DNA of 64,000 nt from Aporophyla lueneburgensis (taxonomy: Eukaryota > Arthropoda > Insecta > Lepidoptera > Noctuidae). A model generated the notes under the pieces. The model saw nothing but the letters and a program-made list of their open reading frames with translations. It did no database searches and had not been told where the DNA came from. This document shows, piece by piece, positions 43,046 to 55,132 of the stretch. Positions within the stretch are counted from its first letter, which is position 1; every line of letters begins with the position of its first letter. Both the position numbers and the translations under genes were made by a program. The DNA is taken from contig OW028737.1 in assembly GCA_932294355.1 (NCBI GenBank), positions 30,418,860 through 30,482,859 on the forward strand, in the 5' to 3' direction.

Positions 43046-43174
43046 ATGCTTAGTAATAAACGCTTACCATTATTTTTAGCTAGTCACGATGGCGGCGTGC
43101 AGTCCACACACATCCAACGACCCTCCGTTCGTAGCATCAAGAAGTTGAAGCTCGGGAAACAGCAAGCTCAGTAG
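43046..43174 (+). CDS. Candidate terminal exon or 42-codon ORF, right-arm copy
   Basis: This is the mirror of 39333-39461, reading MLSNKRLPLFLASHDGG to KLKLGKQQAQ-stop. The acceptor-like 'ttatttttag' ends at 43079 and AATAAA lies at 43243-43248. If genic, the two copies would be transcribed divergently, away from the centre of the inverted repeat. No upstream exon could be defined because an aligned region upstream carries a 4-nt indel between arms. Confidence 0.3.
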   Translation: MLSNKRLPLFLASHDGGVQSTHIQRPSVRSIKKLKLGKQQAQ

Positions 43175-44329
43175 AAAAAATGTATTAGCAAATTTGTTTG
43201 ATGTGTTACAAATCTTATTTATTTATGAACAAACTTAACACTTAATAAAATAAAATATACAAAGATAGGAAAGCACAAAGGATCTGCTTAAAACATAAGA
43301 AATTTCTTGCAGCACATCTGCAATTGGGATGAGAAACATAGACGCTTTGTGTAAAACGCTATACATTAAACAGATTTAATTAGGCTATAGCAACCAAAAC
43401 ATACATAGTTCTATCGGCTTAAAATAATAATTGTATTTGCATACAATGTTTATTTACACAATTATGAAATAAAATAAAAAAACAAACATATCATCACGCA
43501 TTGTTTCCTCGAAGGGTTGGGCAGAGGTGTACCTTATAGTACAAAAATAAACGAAAATCAATACATGAATAATGTTGAAATCTTGTTAGCAAGGGAGATG
43601 AGCAATTTGTGTCTAAACAGCACCCATAACTAGATTATTGATGTTCCTAAATATTTTGTGTATTGTTGTTATAAGGTTTGTATCATGAACTATTGTTTAT
43701 CCAGAATCTAGATGATAGCTGTTTAAAAAAACCTTTAGGTACTTATTCTATTTACATATATTATGTAAATAATGTTAACGAACACATCACCAATCACTGA
43801 ATACTTGCTTTGCACAATTTAATGAAGTTGCTCGATCTCACCTCATCTGCCTGCCTTTGTCCAACTGTGTTGGGGTCGGCTTCCAGTCTTAACTGGTTGC
43901 AGCTGAATGCACGGGTATTTCACATGCAATGACTGCCAATCCGACTCCGACAACCCAGTTATTTGGTAATATGTTAACCCCCTTGGTAAGACTGGTTGTC
44001 AGAGTTTCGACCTTCGTGATCTTGGTATGTAAAGATGGTCCCCATAGACGGACCGACCGAGGCAAGCGTAGCTTAGCCGGATCGATCGGACTTTGCGGCT
44101 GTTTTTATTTAGCTATAAGCCTCTCTCGATTCAGCGAATGCTCGATCTCACACCTCTCAAGTAAGTAGGTACCTAATATTCATATTTTGTTGAAAACATA
44201 ATTTATAATTTTGAAATGTTCAACAATGGTTGGAATTGACATTAAGTAAAAATATACTTCATTGGCTAACTGCGAATACATCATTGCCTTTAGCAATGAC
44301 TTGAAAGGCTGAAATTAAAAAAAAACTGT

Positions 44330-45800
44330 CTTGACAATGACAGCGTCGGTCACCTCACTTCACCCGAAACCGTTACTCACACGGTGTTGTTGCCATAGCA
44401 ACCACACCGTATGAGTACTGCTTGCTCGACGTGAACACTTCACGCGATTCTCGTCACTTTTAGTCAAGGTGGAGTGAACTCACGCGGGCGCGCTACGCGA
44501 GTTTCATTTGAAATGTTGATTTTTGACATACCTAGTAGGTAGGTAGGTATCAAGATGATCATGATTTGATGAATATTCTTTTATTAATAATACGATTATT
44601 AAGTAGGTATACATGCATTTATATGAATGTTTCGAATACTTGCGCACTAATTATTCTCAATCCGATTACGAAATGGCTTCTGCACAAGGTGATAAAAAAA
44701 AGTTGATACTTATCGATGACAGCGTCTAGCGCGCATGCGCGGCTTGATCACGCGATGCTCGCAATTTCGTTGTCATGGTAACATCACCTCACGAGCACGC
44801 GTGTGACCGTTTTGAACTATTGAATTTTGACATTATTATCAAGATGATGACGATTCGATTAATATTCTTTTTTATTGTTTGCAACCAAATAGGTTACCTT
44901 CAAACATTGAAATAAATGAGTATCTAATCATTTTGTCTGAACTCTAAATATGTTCAGGCACATGGTCATCAAAACAAAAATAAAAGAAAAAAAAAATGTA
45001 TGACTGATGAACTAGTGGCCTAGTGCGCTTGCGCGGCGTGAGCACTCCACGCGATTCTCGTCGCATCATCGCATGTATTTTCGGTGAAGTGAACACGCGC
45101 AGAGACGCGCTACGCGATAGTCATTTGAAGCGTTGAATTTTGATATACCTAGTAGGTATCAAGATGATGATTTGATGAATATTCTTTTATTATAGACAAT
45201 GAGTTTGAGTTTGATGAGAATGATGGCTGATGATGATGAGTGTTTAAGTACACATGCGCATCATATTTTATCTGTCATCAATCATCATCGTTACCTTACC
45301 AATCAATGCTCAGACTACGAGAAGATTCTGTGTAGTAGGTCGCTGTACGGTACTTCTTGTTATTGCATATTCTTAGCGTGCAGGTGTCACCACGCGATAA
45401 AGGTTAAATGAGCAGTAAGTAGGTACATAGGTTAAAAAAAAGCGGATTAATTGTCGACACCAAAGTGTAGAACTAAACTGACATTGTACTTGTATGAAAA
45501 CTGTTGTATTTAGATAGGTACATATCTACAAGAATTGAAATAAATCCCTGCGTACTAATTATTCTTGAAACCGAATACGAAATGGCGTCTGCACAAGGCG
45601 AACAAAAAAAAAGTTGATACCTATTGATGACAGCGTCTAGCGCGCATGCGCGGCTTGATCACGCGATCCTCGTAATGCCGTTGTCATGGTAACATCACTT
45701 CACCTCGCGAGCACGCGGGTGACTGTTTTCTTTTTTAACTGTTGACTTTCAACATAATATTTTCAAGATGGTGACCATTTGATGAATATTCTTTTTATTG
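44330..45800. repeat. Diverged GC-rich subunits of the right arm (four)
   Basis: Units lie at about 44340-44585, 44710-44875, 45010-45185 and 45615-45790. X-box-like sequences are GTTGCCATAGCAAC (44389-44402), GTTGTCATGGTAAC (44769-44782) and the same at 45680-45693. GCGCATGCGC lies at 44731-44740 and 45642-45651. Each unit ends near 'gatgaatattctttt'. Confidence 0.6.
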
Positions 45801-46684
45801 ATAATAACGACATAAGTGAGTAAGTAAGTAGGTATATTTTTATCTACAATAAAATAAATACCTACCTAGTAAACAAATGTAATTGTGTATATGACAGCGC
45901 CTAGATGTGGGTTCCCACATAGTATGTGTGAGATTGAATTCTATGCTCCGTCAGTCAGGCACGGCCAGGTTCTTTCATCTTTTTTTAATAGATTTTCTGA
46001 AGAACGTTGCACAATCTTTACTCGAGTCGATCTACAATCGCTTCTCCAAAACACATCGTGATTAGGTCATGTCATTGCATTTACGTATTTAATTTTAATC
46101 AGTTTATAGTGGGTTTATAATAACTGACAATGTCGATTCGCATTTTCTGTTGTAGCTGTCTTACCTATACATGTACATATGTCTTACTATATTCATTAAT
46201 TGTTCGTGCGTGTCGCACTTGTGCGTCACGCATAAAGGGCTAGTCGAGGAAAAAATAGAAAAAAAACAACAATGTCTGATTTTCGGTTTTGCTATTTCAT
46301 TTGAAAAACTTCCCGAAAGAGTAGTATTGTTCAGACACTATGCTAGCTTGAAATCCTTATATAAATAATCAATAGAATTAGCATAAGAATATTAGGTATC
46401 TAAATCTCGATTATGATTGTAAATATGATAGTTGATCATCCCTAGCATCAGGTGGAATGACATTGATAGCTCACTCCACGCTCACTTCACCCGGTGAGAT
46501 GGTTACAGAATAGCACTGCAGGTCATATACCTACGCACGTTGCGAATACTATGCACGTGATGTTCTTCAGATGTCCTCCTAGGTCATCCACTCCCGGCGT
46601 TTCCAGTCACATCTGCCTTAGTTAGTCGCATTTAATTAATTCTCTCAACATGACATATGTATACTCTTTTAAGTTTTTGTCACA

Positions 46685-46790
46685 TCGTCTTCTAAGCGAG
46701 GCAAAAGGCGTATGGATTGTAGCAGTTGGCGTTCTCTAGTTGCTGCATACCCCTTGAGAAGAAGACGGGAGTTTATGTATGAATGTTTTT
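46685..46790 (+). pseudogene. Retroelement C-terminal remnant
   Basis: The frame includes MDCSSWRSLVAAYPLRRRRE then FMYE, resembling the end expected for the type at 3946-4151, and runs into 'tatgtatgaatg'. No other domain is present. Confidence 0.4.
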
Positions 46791-47793
46791 TGTACAGTTC
46801 CATAGAAAACTTAAATTTGTCTCTTACCAAGACAAATGACGAAGATATTTATGAAGATTTCCAAATATTTAGTCGTCATTTCAGCAGACTGAGTTGGTTT
46901 AGACCAACTTAAAAAAACTAATACTCGCATTTCAAGGTCGTTTAAATTTACACATAGGTACGACAACAGAAAAACCAGGAAGCCTCACTGCTTTAAACAA
47001 ACCACGACAATGTCTACAATACCTACATGCTAATCCCCCATATTGAATCCTCAAATTCTCAACCTAAATATTCAACGCAATTTGAATAAAATCTTTGTTC
47101 CAAAATTATCTACAATACGGACTGTTATAGAACGCTAATTTCTCGTATGGTATACAACCCGAGAGTCAAACTTCGGAAGCCACAGCTGCTGCACCAAGAT
47201 TCCGATGCTAATGAACTAAAGTTATACCATAAAAGCATATCAAGATATTTGCATTTTGAGTAGGTTTCTTTCACGAGGTATGAGGAAGGCTCGCAACGGA
47301 AGTTATACTTTCAAGTATGTCGTTAAATGTGACGACATAATGTTATATCAACTTAATGTTTTAAAAATTGACTGTCGACTTAAGAAGATACCTGGGCGTT
47401 CCATGACCGGTTGCTGGGTAATTTAAGAATAAGCTAAGATAGGGTGATAGCAATACTTGCAGTTTACATGGTTCACAATCGCTTGGCGCTTATTTGAAAC
47501 TGGACTTTTAAAAATATTTTGACAAATAATGGCCTGCTATATGAGTGCACGGTTAAACCACTGGATCATTAGAGGATTAAATACAATAAGACTATCTAGA
47601 GCTTATACACAATCGAACTGGTTGCTAGTTATTGTAATAATAGTGGGTATATTGTTTATAACGTTGACTTGTATTCGGTGAATACTTAAAATTAAGGAAA
47701 AATCGTGTACAGTTTACTACTACAATGTGTGCAAATATGTGAGAACCAACGCTCATCGTATCGTATAATGAATTTATCTGTCATTGCTTCATT
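46791..47793. other. No gene seen
   Basis: AT-rich sequence with chance ORFs only. Confidence 0.4.
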
Positions 47794-48452
47794 TTTTAGG
47801 GTTCCGTTGCCAAATGGCAAAAAACGGAACCCTTATAGATTCGTCATGTCTGTCTGTCTGTCTGTCCGTCCGTATGTCACAGCCACTTTTTTCCGAAACT
47901 ATAAGAGCTGTGCTGTTGAAACTTGGTAAGTAGATGTATTCTGTGAACCGCATTAAAATTTTCATACTAAAATAGAAGAAAAAAAAACAATAAATTTTGG
48001 GGTTCCCCATACATAGAACTGAAACTCAAAAAAAAAAATTTCATCAAACCCATATGTGTGGGGTATTTATGAATAGGTCTTCAAAAATGGTATTGAGGAT
48101 TTAATATCATTTTTTTTCAAACTGAATAGTTTACGCGAGAGACACTTACAAAGTGGAAAAATGTGTGCCCCCCCGTAACTTCTAAAATAAGAGAATGATA
48201 AGACTAAAAATAATATATGATGTACATTACTATGTAAAATACCACCGAAAATTGGTTTGAACGAGATCGAGTAAGTAGTTTTTTTTAAAACGTCATAAAT
48301 CATAAACCGCAATTTACATTTCATTCAATCAACCGAAATATAAAAAAAAACATGTATTTTCATAAACCTTATGCATAAACCGAGAATACCTACAGGTTTG
48401 TACGGAACCCTCGGTGCGCGAGTCCGACTCGCACTTAGCCGGTTTTTTCTTT
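47794..48452 (-). repeat. Interspersed element C, copy 2 (inverted)
   Basis: It starts 'ttttttagggttccgttgcc' and ends 'cgagtccgactcgcacttag' then CCGGTTTTTT. This is the inverse of 26183-26738, with extra sequence between 48175 and 48350. Tracts such as 'ctgtctgtctgtctgtccg' are shared. Confidence 0.65.
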
Positions 48453-48458
48453 TTAATT

Positions 48459-48665
48459 GTGATATAGCGACCTGTACTGGAAGACGTAGCGTTGGAAGGC
48501 CTCTCACAATATGGACCGATGACCTGGTGAAAGACGCAGGAATCCGTTGGATGCGAGAAGCACAGAACCGGTCGAAGTGGCGGTGCTTGGGGGAGGCCTA
48601 TGTCCAGCAGTGGACGTCTTTCGGCTGAAATTATGATGATGATGGTAATTATATTCTATAAGCAT
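48459..48665 (+). pseudogene. RTE-clade 3' end fragment
   Basis: The frame reads GRRSVGRPLTIWTDDLVKDA, then WMREAQNRSKWRCLGEAY and VQQWTSFG-stop, the conserved RTE C-terminus, followed by a (GAT)n tail. It abuts element C, suggesting insertion next to or into it. Confidence 0.75.
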
Positions 48666-49559
48666 CGTTATCACATATAATAAATGTATGAAAATGTTGT
48701 AATACATTGTATAACAGTATCTAACTAGTGGTGTCTCCTACCCATTCTTCTCAATTCGAAATTACCTTTTGGAAGGGGCGAAAAGAATCAGTTCTATTTT
48801 ATTTAATGAAAATGTTAACGTCCAAAAGTGCATATTTCAAATAAATGATTTGACTTTGGGCTCAAAGGAATTCGAAGATTTGAGTGATGCTGCGGCCCAA
48901 TTCGGGAAAGGCGTTCGTTCTGCAGCGGCTCGCGATAAGCTAAGTTTTTTGATCAAAACTTTTGAAAAGGGACAGCACTTTGGGAACTTCACGCTTTCAT
49001 TTGTTTTTTGAGTTATTGGAGTCTTCACCATTCTTTGCAAGCCGGGCTTACTTCCATGTTTCTGGAAACTAGCAAGTTAAATTGTCAGTTCCGGTCCCGA
49101 TAAAATAGTCCTATAAGAATAATTAGATACGGTTTGTTATAGTCATACTGGTCAGTAAGATTATGAATGTCTGATAGTTGTTCTTTTGCATCTGACTGGA
49201 AGCTGACCTCAGCATAGACCAGGCTAGGTACTTAAAAACTGCATATATACCGCATTGTATGCTATTAAATTTACTGCCAGCTTTTAGTTTAACAAGATCC
49301 GGATAAGCTGAATCTATTTACGCTAGAGCTCAGTTTTTGCTCGAATTTCTTTGAAAACGTCCGTTTATTGCCTCAGGGAAAACAAAACAGAGACAAGAGT
49401 ATCCTTGCAAAAATGCTTAGTATTTATCTTGTTGGTTGATGCAATTTGTAAGATTTCAAGCAGCATTTAAACTAGGGAAGACTAAGATAGTAATGTTATT
49501 AGATTTAATTTGTGCAGAGGATACAGATAGATTTTTTTTTATTTATTTATTTTATGGAG
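48666..49559. other. Unrecognised open frame, otherwise empty
   Basis: The frame 48769-49011 (+) includes FNENVNVQKCIFQINDLTLG then SKEFEDLSDAAAQFGKGVRS. It is less AT-biased than the surroundings and looks protein-like, but it begins without ATG and matches no family I know. It may be an exon or a transposon relic. Confidence 0.3.
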
Positions 49560-49750
49560 TAAGGCTGTGACAGAGTGGCGTCTAAGGATTGGAAGACAAG
49601 ATGTCGTCCGGCGGCGAGATTGGCCGACGACATTTGTTGCCATCGCTGGCAAAATCTGAATGAGGTTGGAAATTGGCCAATTCCCACGGTCCTGCGTGGG
49701 AAAAACGAAGCCTATGCCCAGCAGTATATGATGATGATGATGATGATGTG
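49560..49750 (+). pseudogene. Diverged RTE-like 3' end
   Basis: RPAARLADDICCHRWQNLNE and GKNEAYAQQY preserve the spacing of the RTE C-terminal motifs (GRP..RWxDD, EAYxQQW), followed by (ATG)n at 49728-49748. Confidence 0.6.
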
Positions 49751-50289
49751 CAGAGGATGACCTGGCTTCTGCTTCTGCACCGCGATTCAAAGTTTCTTTT
49801 CCAATCAATAAATGTTTGTGGGCCCACGTATAGCTAAGTAAGAGAACTTTAGGGTTATGCATGTAAGACTTAAGTTTCTGTAAACGTTACAATGAATAGT
49901 CGAAATTGAAATTACTACTATTGATACCACAATTTTAGTCTGTACCGAAAGTGTCTGATGAAAATATAAACATTAGAAAATGTACACGTCGACACCAATT
50001 TGTAGAGTCACTTACAAATTTAGTACTTCAATTTATTCCAGTGACTACCAGAAATTCTGATATTGTCCTTTAGTTATTCAAAGTTGTTCAAACGATAAAA
50101 TTGTTGGAAAAACGATCAATACAGACGAACATGATACTAATTCCATCAAGTAACTGATTGCGTAAGAATTTAATATGAATAGGATTTTTTTATACTTTTA
50201 TTAGACACTTTTAGAGCAGAAGGTAGTTTGGCTCTTACAAACTTAGCTGCCCATCACCAAATGGACGCACTTATATGAAATATATATTA
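49751..50289. other. No gene seen
   Basis: AT-rich sequence with no recognised feature. Confidence 0.4.
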
Positions 50290-50455
50290 CTAGCCTTTGC
50301 TCGCGACTTCGTCCGCATAAATGTTGGTTATCGTGGACGCATTTCTTGAGTTTCAAACTTACCCCGTACCGAATTTCATCAAAATCGGTTCAGTGGTTTA
50401 ATCATGAAAGCGTAACAGACAGAGTTACTTTCGCATTTATAATATTAAGTATAGA
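50290..50455 (-). mobile_element. Small Helitron, both ends intact
   Basis: The plus strand reads A then CTAG (50290-50293) and ends 'ttaagtataGA' then T. On the minus strand this is TCTATACTTAATATTATAAA to CTAG, inserted between A and T. It is 166 bp and non-coding. Confidence 0.75.
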
Positions 50456-51465
50456 TTTATTGTATCATCAAGCATCGCCAAACAAATACCCACTCTATTG
50501 AAATTATTTTAAAGTAACATTCCCGTTTTACTTTAAAAACAAGCACGAACTTCTCGCATGACTGCAAAAGATCGTACAAACATTCCACTCGCGACTCAGC
50601 GAAAACATGGCGTCGCTTTAACTCTCTAGTTAATTGGACGCTGTTTACGCAGAACTAATTAATACATTATCATTAGAAGACAGCTTCTATCTGCTTTTAA
50701 GTAGGGGAACAAGACGTCCTGATTGGAAGTTGTTTTGGTAAGGGAGACTTCGAGGATCACTTGAGGGCTTTTTAAGTCTAAAGGGCTTAGGAGAGGTATT
50801 GACGCAGTTGAGCAATTTCTGAAGATGCATAGCTTTTTATTTTAAAAAGGTGATCTAGTTAAAACTTTCTTTATCATAAAAACGTAGGTTTAATATATGG
50901 ATAACATGTGAATTGGGTGAATTAAGTCGGCTTTTAAAATGAAGGAGAAAAAGGTCTTTGAAGTATTGTGAGAAAATTGAGATAGGTTTTATTTTCAAGA
51001 TCGAGAAAAGGCAGAGGGTAGAGCAGCGGATTTATCGTTAAGATTGAGAAATCAAATACTGAAAAAACTTGTCAAGTGCGATCACGTATAATGAGGGGGC
51101 TCCATAGTCGAGATGAAGAACAAACATGAGATTGTAGTTGTAAACCATGTTTTCCGATACACCGATATATGTCACAGTCAATTCTTTAACGGGAAAATTA
51201 AGTTTGTAATCGCTAAAAGAAATTATGTGATAAAAATGCAAGTTCACGATTTCAGACTGTTCTCCTTATTTGTAATGTGAGATTTTGTTTTTGAAACAGT
51301 CAGTGAGACTTGACTGAATGAGACTTTGTAGATAAACAAGATTGACGACTAGATTTAGAAGAAGACTGTATTTTTTATTGCTTTGACTGGGGCGACTTGA
51401 TTTTTTTGAGTTTAAGGGATTGTAGGACCGTCATCATTTATCGAGGGGTTTGTCATATCGCAGTG
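50456..51465. other. No gene seen
   Basis: AT-rich sequence with no recognised feature. Confidence 0.4.
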
Positions 51466-51600
51466 TATTTGTAAAATGCATAGAGAATGCTGCTGCCCAT
51501 TCTCTAGTAAATTCCTTAGTTATCTTTTACGACACCCACGGGAAGAAATGGAATGCACTATTATTTACTTACAGCTCCACACGGAAAACGTAGGACCTAC
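51466..51600 (-). repeat. Family 1 retroposon fragment
   Basis: It contains 'aaaatgcatagagaatgctg', 'ctgcccattctctagtaaa' and 'acgacacccacgggaagaaa' on the plus strand, the inverse of 1363-1568. The 3' tail is missing. Confidence 0.65.
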
Positions 51601-52511
51601 GTAGTTGATTTTCAATTCAACACGATACCTCCGCACGTTCTTGAGGAAAGGGGTCTTAACAGACGTACAGAAAAACGGGTATCTAAGTGATCCTATAAAG
51701 GGTCCGTTTTTTTCCTTTTGTGTTAAGTAACCCTAAAGACACGCCAATACCGTATCTGAAAGAAAAATAAGAAAAAATCAATTTCTCCGACCATTCCTGA
51801 GTAACAAAAAGCTTCATTTAGGCCCGAAACGACAATTCCCTATTTAATTTGTGAAGGAAACGCCTGCTACATACTCTTTCATATAACCTATTTTTATTAA
51901 AGACGGCGTACCTAAAGACCTATTAAGGTTGGTCGTTAAAACGAAGCAGATAACTCCTTAATTGCTACGAAACCAAATTCTTATCGCGTTAGATCTTTGT
52001 AAAAAAGTTTTTTGAGATAATGGCTTGAACGGCTTTGTAAAAGGTTTGAGACAGGGCCCGTGATAAGACGTGAAGTTTTCTGTATCTTTTGATCAGTTTC
52101 AGCATAAGTTTTTGGGAGTTTTTGACTGATCAGTTTGAAGATAATTATGTTGTGGTTGTGCATTTTGTAGGTGGAACTGGGATGGTCACGTCTGCCGTGT
52201 AGCCTATGAGCTGTGTGATTCATAATAGTCACTATGTGGAGCCTTGAGACAGATAGGCGTCACGGCAGACCTCCGTGCTTCAGTAGTAAGTTATTAGGTC
52301 AAAATAAAGTCCTTTCACGTGTTATTTGAACAGACTTTTAAGCACATTTCTAAATAAATATAGTCTGGTTATGTTAGGTTAACATCGGTCCAAGCGTTCT
52401 TGAGTTATAATTGGTGTTTTGTAACGCTTGGACTGATTTTTATGATCTTTGCTTTGTAGGATTTGTCTCCGCCCTGAATAGCAGAATAACTATTAGCATA
52501 TGGGAAAAAAT
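51601..52511. other. No gene seen
   Basis: AT-rich sequence with no recognised feature. Confidence 0.4.
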
Positions 52512-52605
52512 CACAAAACATAATTAAGTTCGAACTCACGACCCACAAGAGCTCATAAGTCGGGGCTATTACTACTCGGCCACCACTGCTCACAACTTGA
52601 ACTAT
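52512..52605 (-). repeat. SINE head fragment
   Basis: 'gttcgaactcacgaccc' and 'cggccaccactgct' are the reverse complements of the B-box and A-box regions of the 28042 SINE. The body is not clearly recognisable. Confidence 0.55.
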
Positions 52606-53771
52606 ATCTCGAATATTAGGCACTCGACCAACATAAAAAATAAAGAAAGAAATATTTAAACGAAACTCACAGAAAATTTCACACATAACTTTTTACGTGT
52701 CAAGTTAAAATATCCCTGTAGTAGCTTAGAATATTTTGGCTCAATACGTAAATATATTCGTACGCGCCCTAGAATATTTTCTACCTAACTTAGACTGCCA
52801 TAAAGTGGGCCTACAGATCACCTCATTGTGCCTAGTCTGGAGAGTTATGAAGCCATGTATAAACTACGAAAGATCACATCTTTCTGTGGCACGCTAAAGA
52901 TATACGAACACATATTTCTGGCGTCGCTGAGCATAAATTTGAACAACTTATAAGGTGTGTTACATGAAATAAATAAACATGATATATTGTGTAGGTTTTG
53001 GGTTGGTTGCAAAACTTAAAATAGATTGTAGTGAAGCAACGGCTACTCAGAAATTCCTAATGGTATGTCAAATAACAGTAGCAAGTTGTAGTGTAGTATA
53101 TAATAAAATATTGATTAGAAACTTGCTTTCTAATGGAGAAGGAAAATTTTGTTCGGTCTAAAGTAACCAGCATACAGTGAGCAAATATTGGCATCAATCC
53201 ACACTGCCACAGTTATTAAAAGTAGCATTCATAGTTTTATAGAACATTGAGCAAATTGTGATATTCACAAGAATTTCGACACAAAAATATTCAATACTTT
53301 ACTAAAGATTTGGAAAACGAGTTAAAAAAAAATCAATTCATTTTTCTTTTCTATTCAAAGCAGTGTCTTTGTTAGAAACTAAAACATAGTTTGTTGTACA
53401 TCATATGTTTAATAATTTTATTAAACATATGATGGCATTTGCCCTGCCTTACAAAAACCAAACACACAGTTTCTATTTTGACACCAATCTTTCCTCTACA
53501 TAAAATTTCCACAGTATCCTGGTACAGTAAGCCGGTTATTTCGGTTCCACCGGCTCGTGACCGGAGCGGTAATGCCCACAATATCCTATTGTTTATGTGA
53601 GCGCCGATCAGTCAAGATGCCAACACTATCCTTTGGGACTTTCGCGACTAGTATCTTTGAAGAGGAGTTTCAAATGAGTGAAGATGTTTGTTATTTTGTT
53701 TGACGAAATGTTGTTCTGGGGGTGTCGAAACTGTTTTTGGTGAATTATGTTCCAATTTATTTTTAACTTTA
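52606..53771. other. No gene; contains a perfect palindrome
   Basis: The 36-bp palindrome is at 53399-53434 and is listed separately. The small ORFs are unsupported. Confidence 0.4.
53399..53434. repeat. Perfect 36-bp palindrome
   Basis: CATCATATGTTTAATAA and its exact reverse complement TTATTAAACATATGATG are separated by TT. It could form a cruciform or hairpin. Function is unknown. Confidence 0.8.
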
Positions 53772-53787
53772 TAATATGTTTAGACTT

Positions 53788-53989
53788 TTTTTTTTTTTTT
53801 GGATGGGAAATCATCAAATGAATTCTCCCGCTCTGGGCGGAGCGGGAGGGCATGTCAGACTTTTACTGACTAAAACCCACCCGTGTTCCTTCAACTGCCC
53901 ATGTGCCAGGGTCACGGTATCTCTTTCGAACAATCACGCGACCCCGGCAGGCATCGGTCCTAGCAGACCCCTTCAGTTTTGCTGACATC
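53788..53989 (-). mobile_element. R1-family 3' tail with exact 16-bp target duplication
   Basis: TAATATGTTTAGACTT occurs at 53772-53787 and 53990-54005. The insert is the R1 3' UTR, truncated about 40 nt upstream of hairpin two. The perfect duplication suggests a fairly recent insertion. Confidence 0.9.
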
Positions 53990-54192
53990 TAATATGTTTA
54001 GACTTAAGGTTACTTAAGAGTGATAATACTTGACCTACTGTGATATTGTTGTCTTGAAAATGTTATTAGGTATGGTCAGGGAAATATGTATATTTATTGT
54101 AATTATGTTTATTTAAACCGAAAACAATGATTCATATTGTTGTTAGTAACATTTCTCATCATAATAAATAACACAAAATAAAACTTAAACAA

Positions 54193-54545
54193 TGGCATAG
54201 CTCAGAGGATTAGCAAGCTGAAGTGGCAATGGGCTGGTCACATTAGCCGTAGAACCGATGACCGTTGGGGTAGACGTGTTCTTGAGTGGAGACCACGAAT
54301 CGGCAAACGTAAGGTAGGAAATCCTCAGGCTAGGTGGAGCGGCGATCTTCATTTCATTTCATTCATTTATTTTATTTATTCTCTCTTCACAATAATGGTT
54401 TTCTTAAAATTAACAATGTTACTGACAAAAATATCATCGCAGGATGTCTGCAGATGTAGCAGGTGGATAAGAGTTGCTGGGAATCGAAATGGCGTGCATT
54501 GGAGAGGCCTATGTCCAGCAGTGGACTGCTATAGGCCGATGATGA
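54193..54545 (+). pseudogene. RTE-clade 3' end split by about 90 bp
   Basis: The first block encodes RISKLKWQWAGHISRRTDDR then WGRRVLEWRPRIGKRK. After a T-rich insertion ('atttcatttcattcatttat', about 54350-54440) the sequence resumes and ends 'ggcctatgtccagcagtgga' with (GAT)n. Confidence 0.7.
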
Positions 54546-54675
54546 TGAAGAAAACTAAAACTAAAAATAAAACGAATTCAGGAACCTATCACTATATCCA
54601 CTTCCCGCTGCACCAGACCAGGCGCTTTACATACGGGTCGAGTGCCCCAGGAACGGGAAATCAAGATTATTCTGC

Positions 54676-54829
54676 CAGGGTCGCGAGATTAGTTCGAAAG
54701 AGGTACCGTGGCCCTGGCATATGGGCAACTGAAGGAACATGGGTGAGTTTTAGTCAGTAAAAGTCTGGCACGCCCTTACGGGCACCCAGAGCGGGAGACG
54801 TCATTTGATGATTATCCATTCAAAAAAAA
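54676..54829 (+). mobile_element. R1-family 3' tail
   Basis: It starts CTGCCAGGGTCGCGAGATT exactly at hairpin two and ends in an A8 tail. Hairpin one is damaged ('cgcccttacgggcacccaga'). No target duplication is recognised. Confidence 0.75.
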
Positions 54830-55100
54830 CTTGAGAGGTGGCAAGGGACCCCCGGTTGGAACGAAGTTCCTTTCGATTAACTGCATTTATTATTGTCTGT
54901 ATAAAATCTCTACTTACCCAACTCTATCAGCAATATCCGGAACTTGTGCAGAAACACTATCAGGATTCATTTTGTTATTATTTTTAATATTTATTATGTA
55001 CAAAAAATTGTAGACACTCAACAAAAATAATCGCCGCGACACCCACACTGTTCATTGCGAAATAGAAAGGCGAAACGAAAATAACTGGCTTGCTTTCTAT

Positions 55101-55132
<32 letters not shown>

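Larger units (their letters stand above)
33482..46519. repeat. Giant imperfect inverted repeat (about 13 kb)
   Basis: The left arm 33482-40533 and right arm 41661-46519 are reverse complements. Matching landmarks include 'gtgcgtggagtgagct' (left outer) with 'agctcactccacgc' (right outer); 'caatctcacacatactatgt' with 'acatagtatgtgtgagattg'; and 'gcatgtggatcacaaaaact' (left inner) with its reverse near 41663. Without its 2604-bp Helitron the left arm is about 4.4 kb; the right is about 4.9 kb. Substitutions and small indels are scattered, so the arms are neither identical nor a simple assembly mirror. The 1.1-kb centre is unique. No target duplication is clear at the outer ends. It could be a very large fold-back element or a segmental inverted duplication. 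Confidence 0.9.

Noticed and set aside
33482..46519. Assembly artefact of a collapsed or mirrored contig
   Set aside because: The arms differ by substitutions, a 285-bp insert on one side and a 2.6-kb Helitron on the other, so it is not a simple mirror. Long-read proof is still needed.
53626..53853. 75-codon minus-strand frame
   Set aside because: It runs out of the R1 tail through its A tract (poly-Lys), so it is not a gene.
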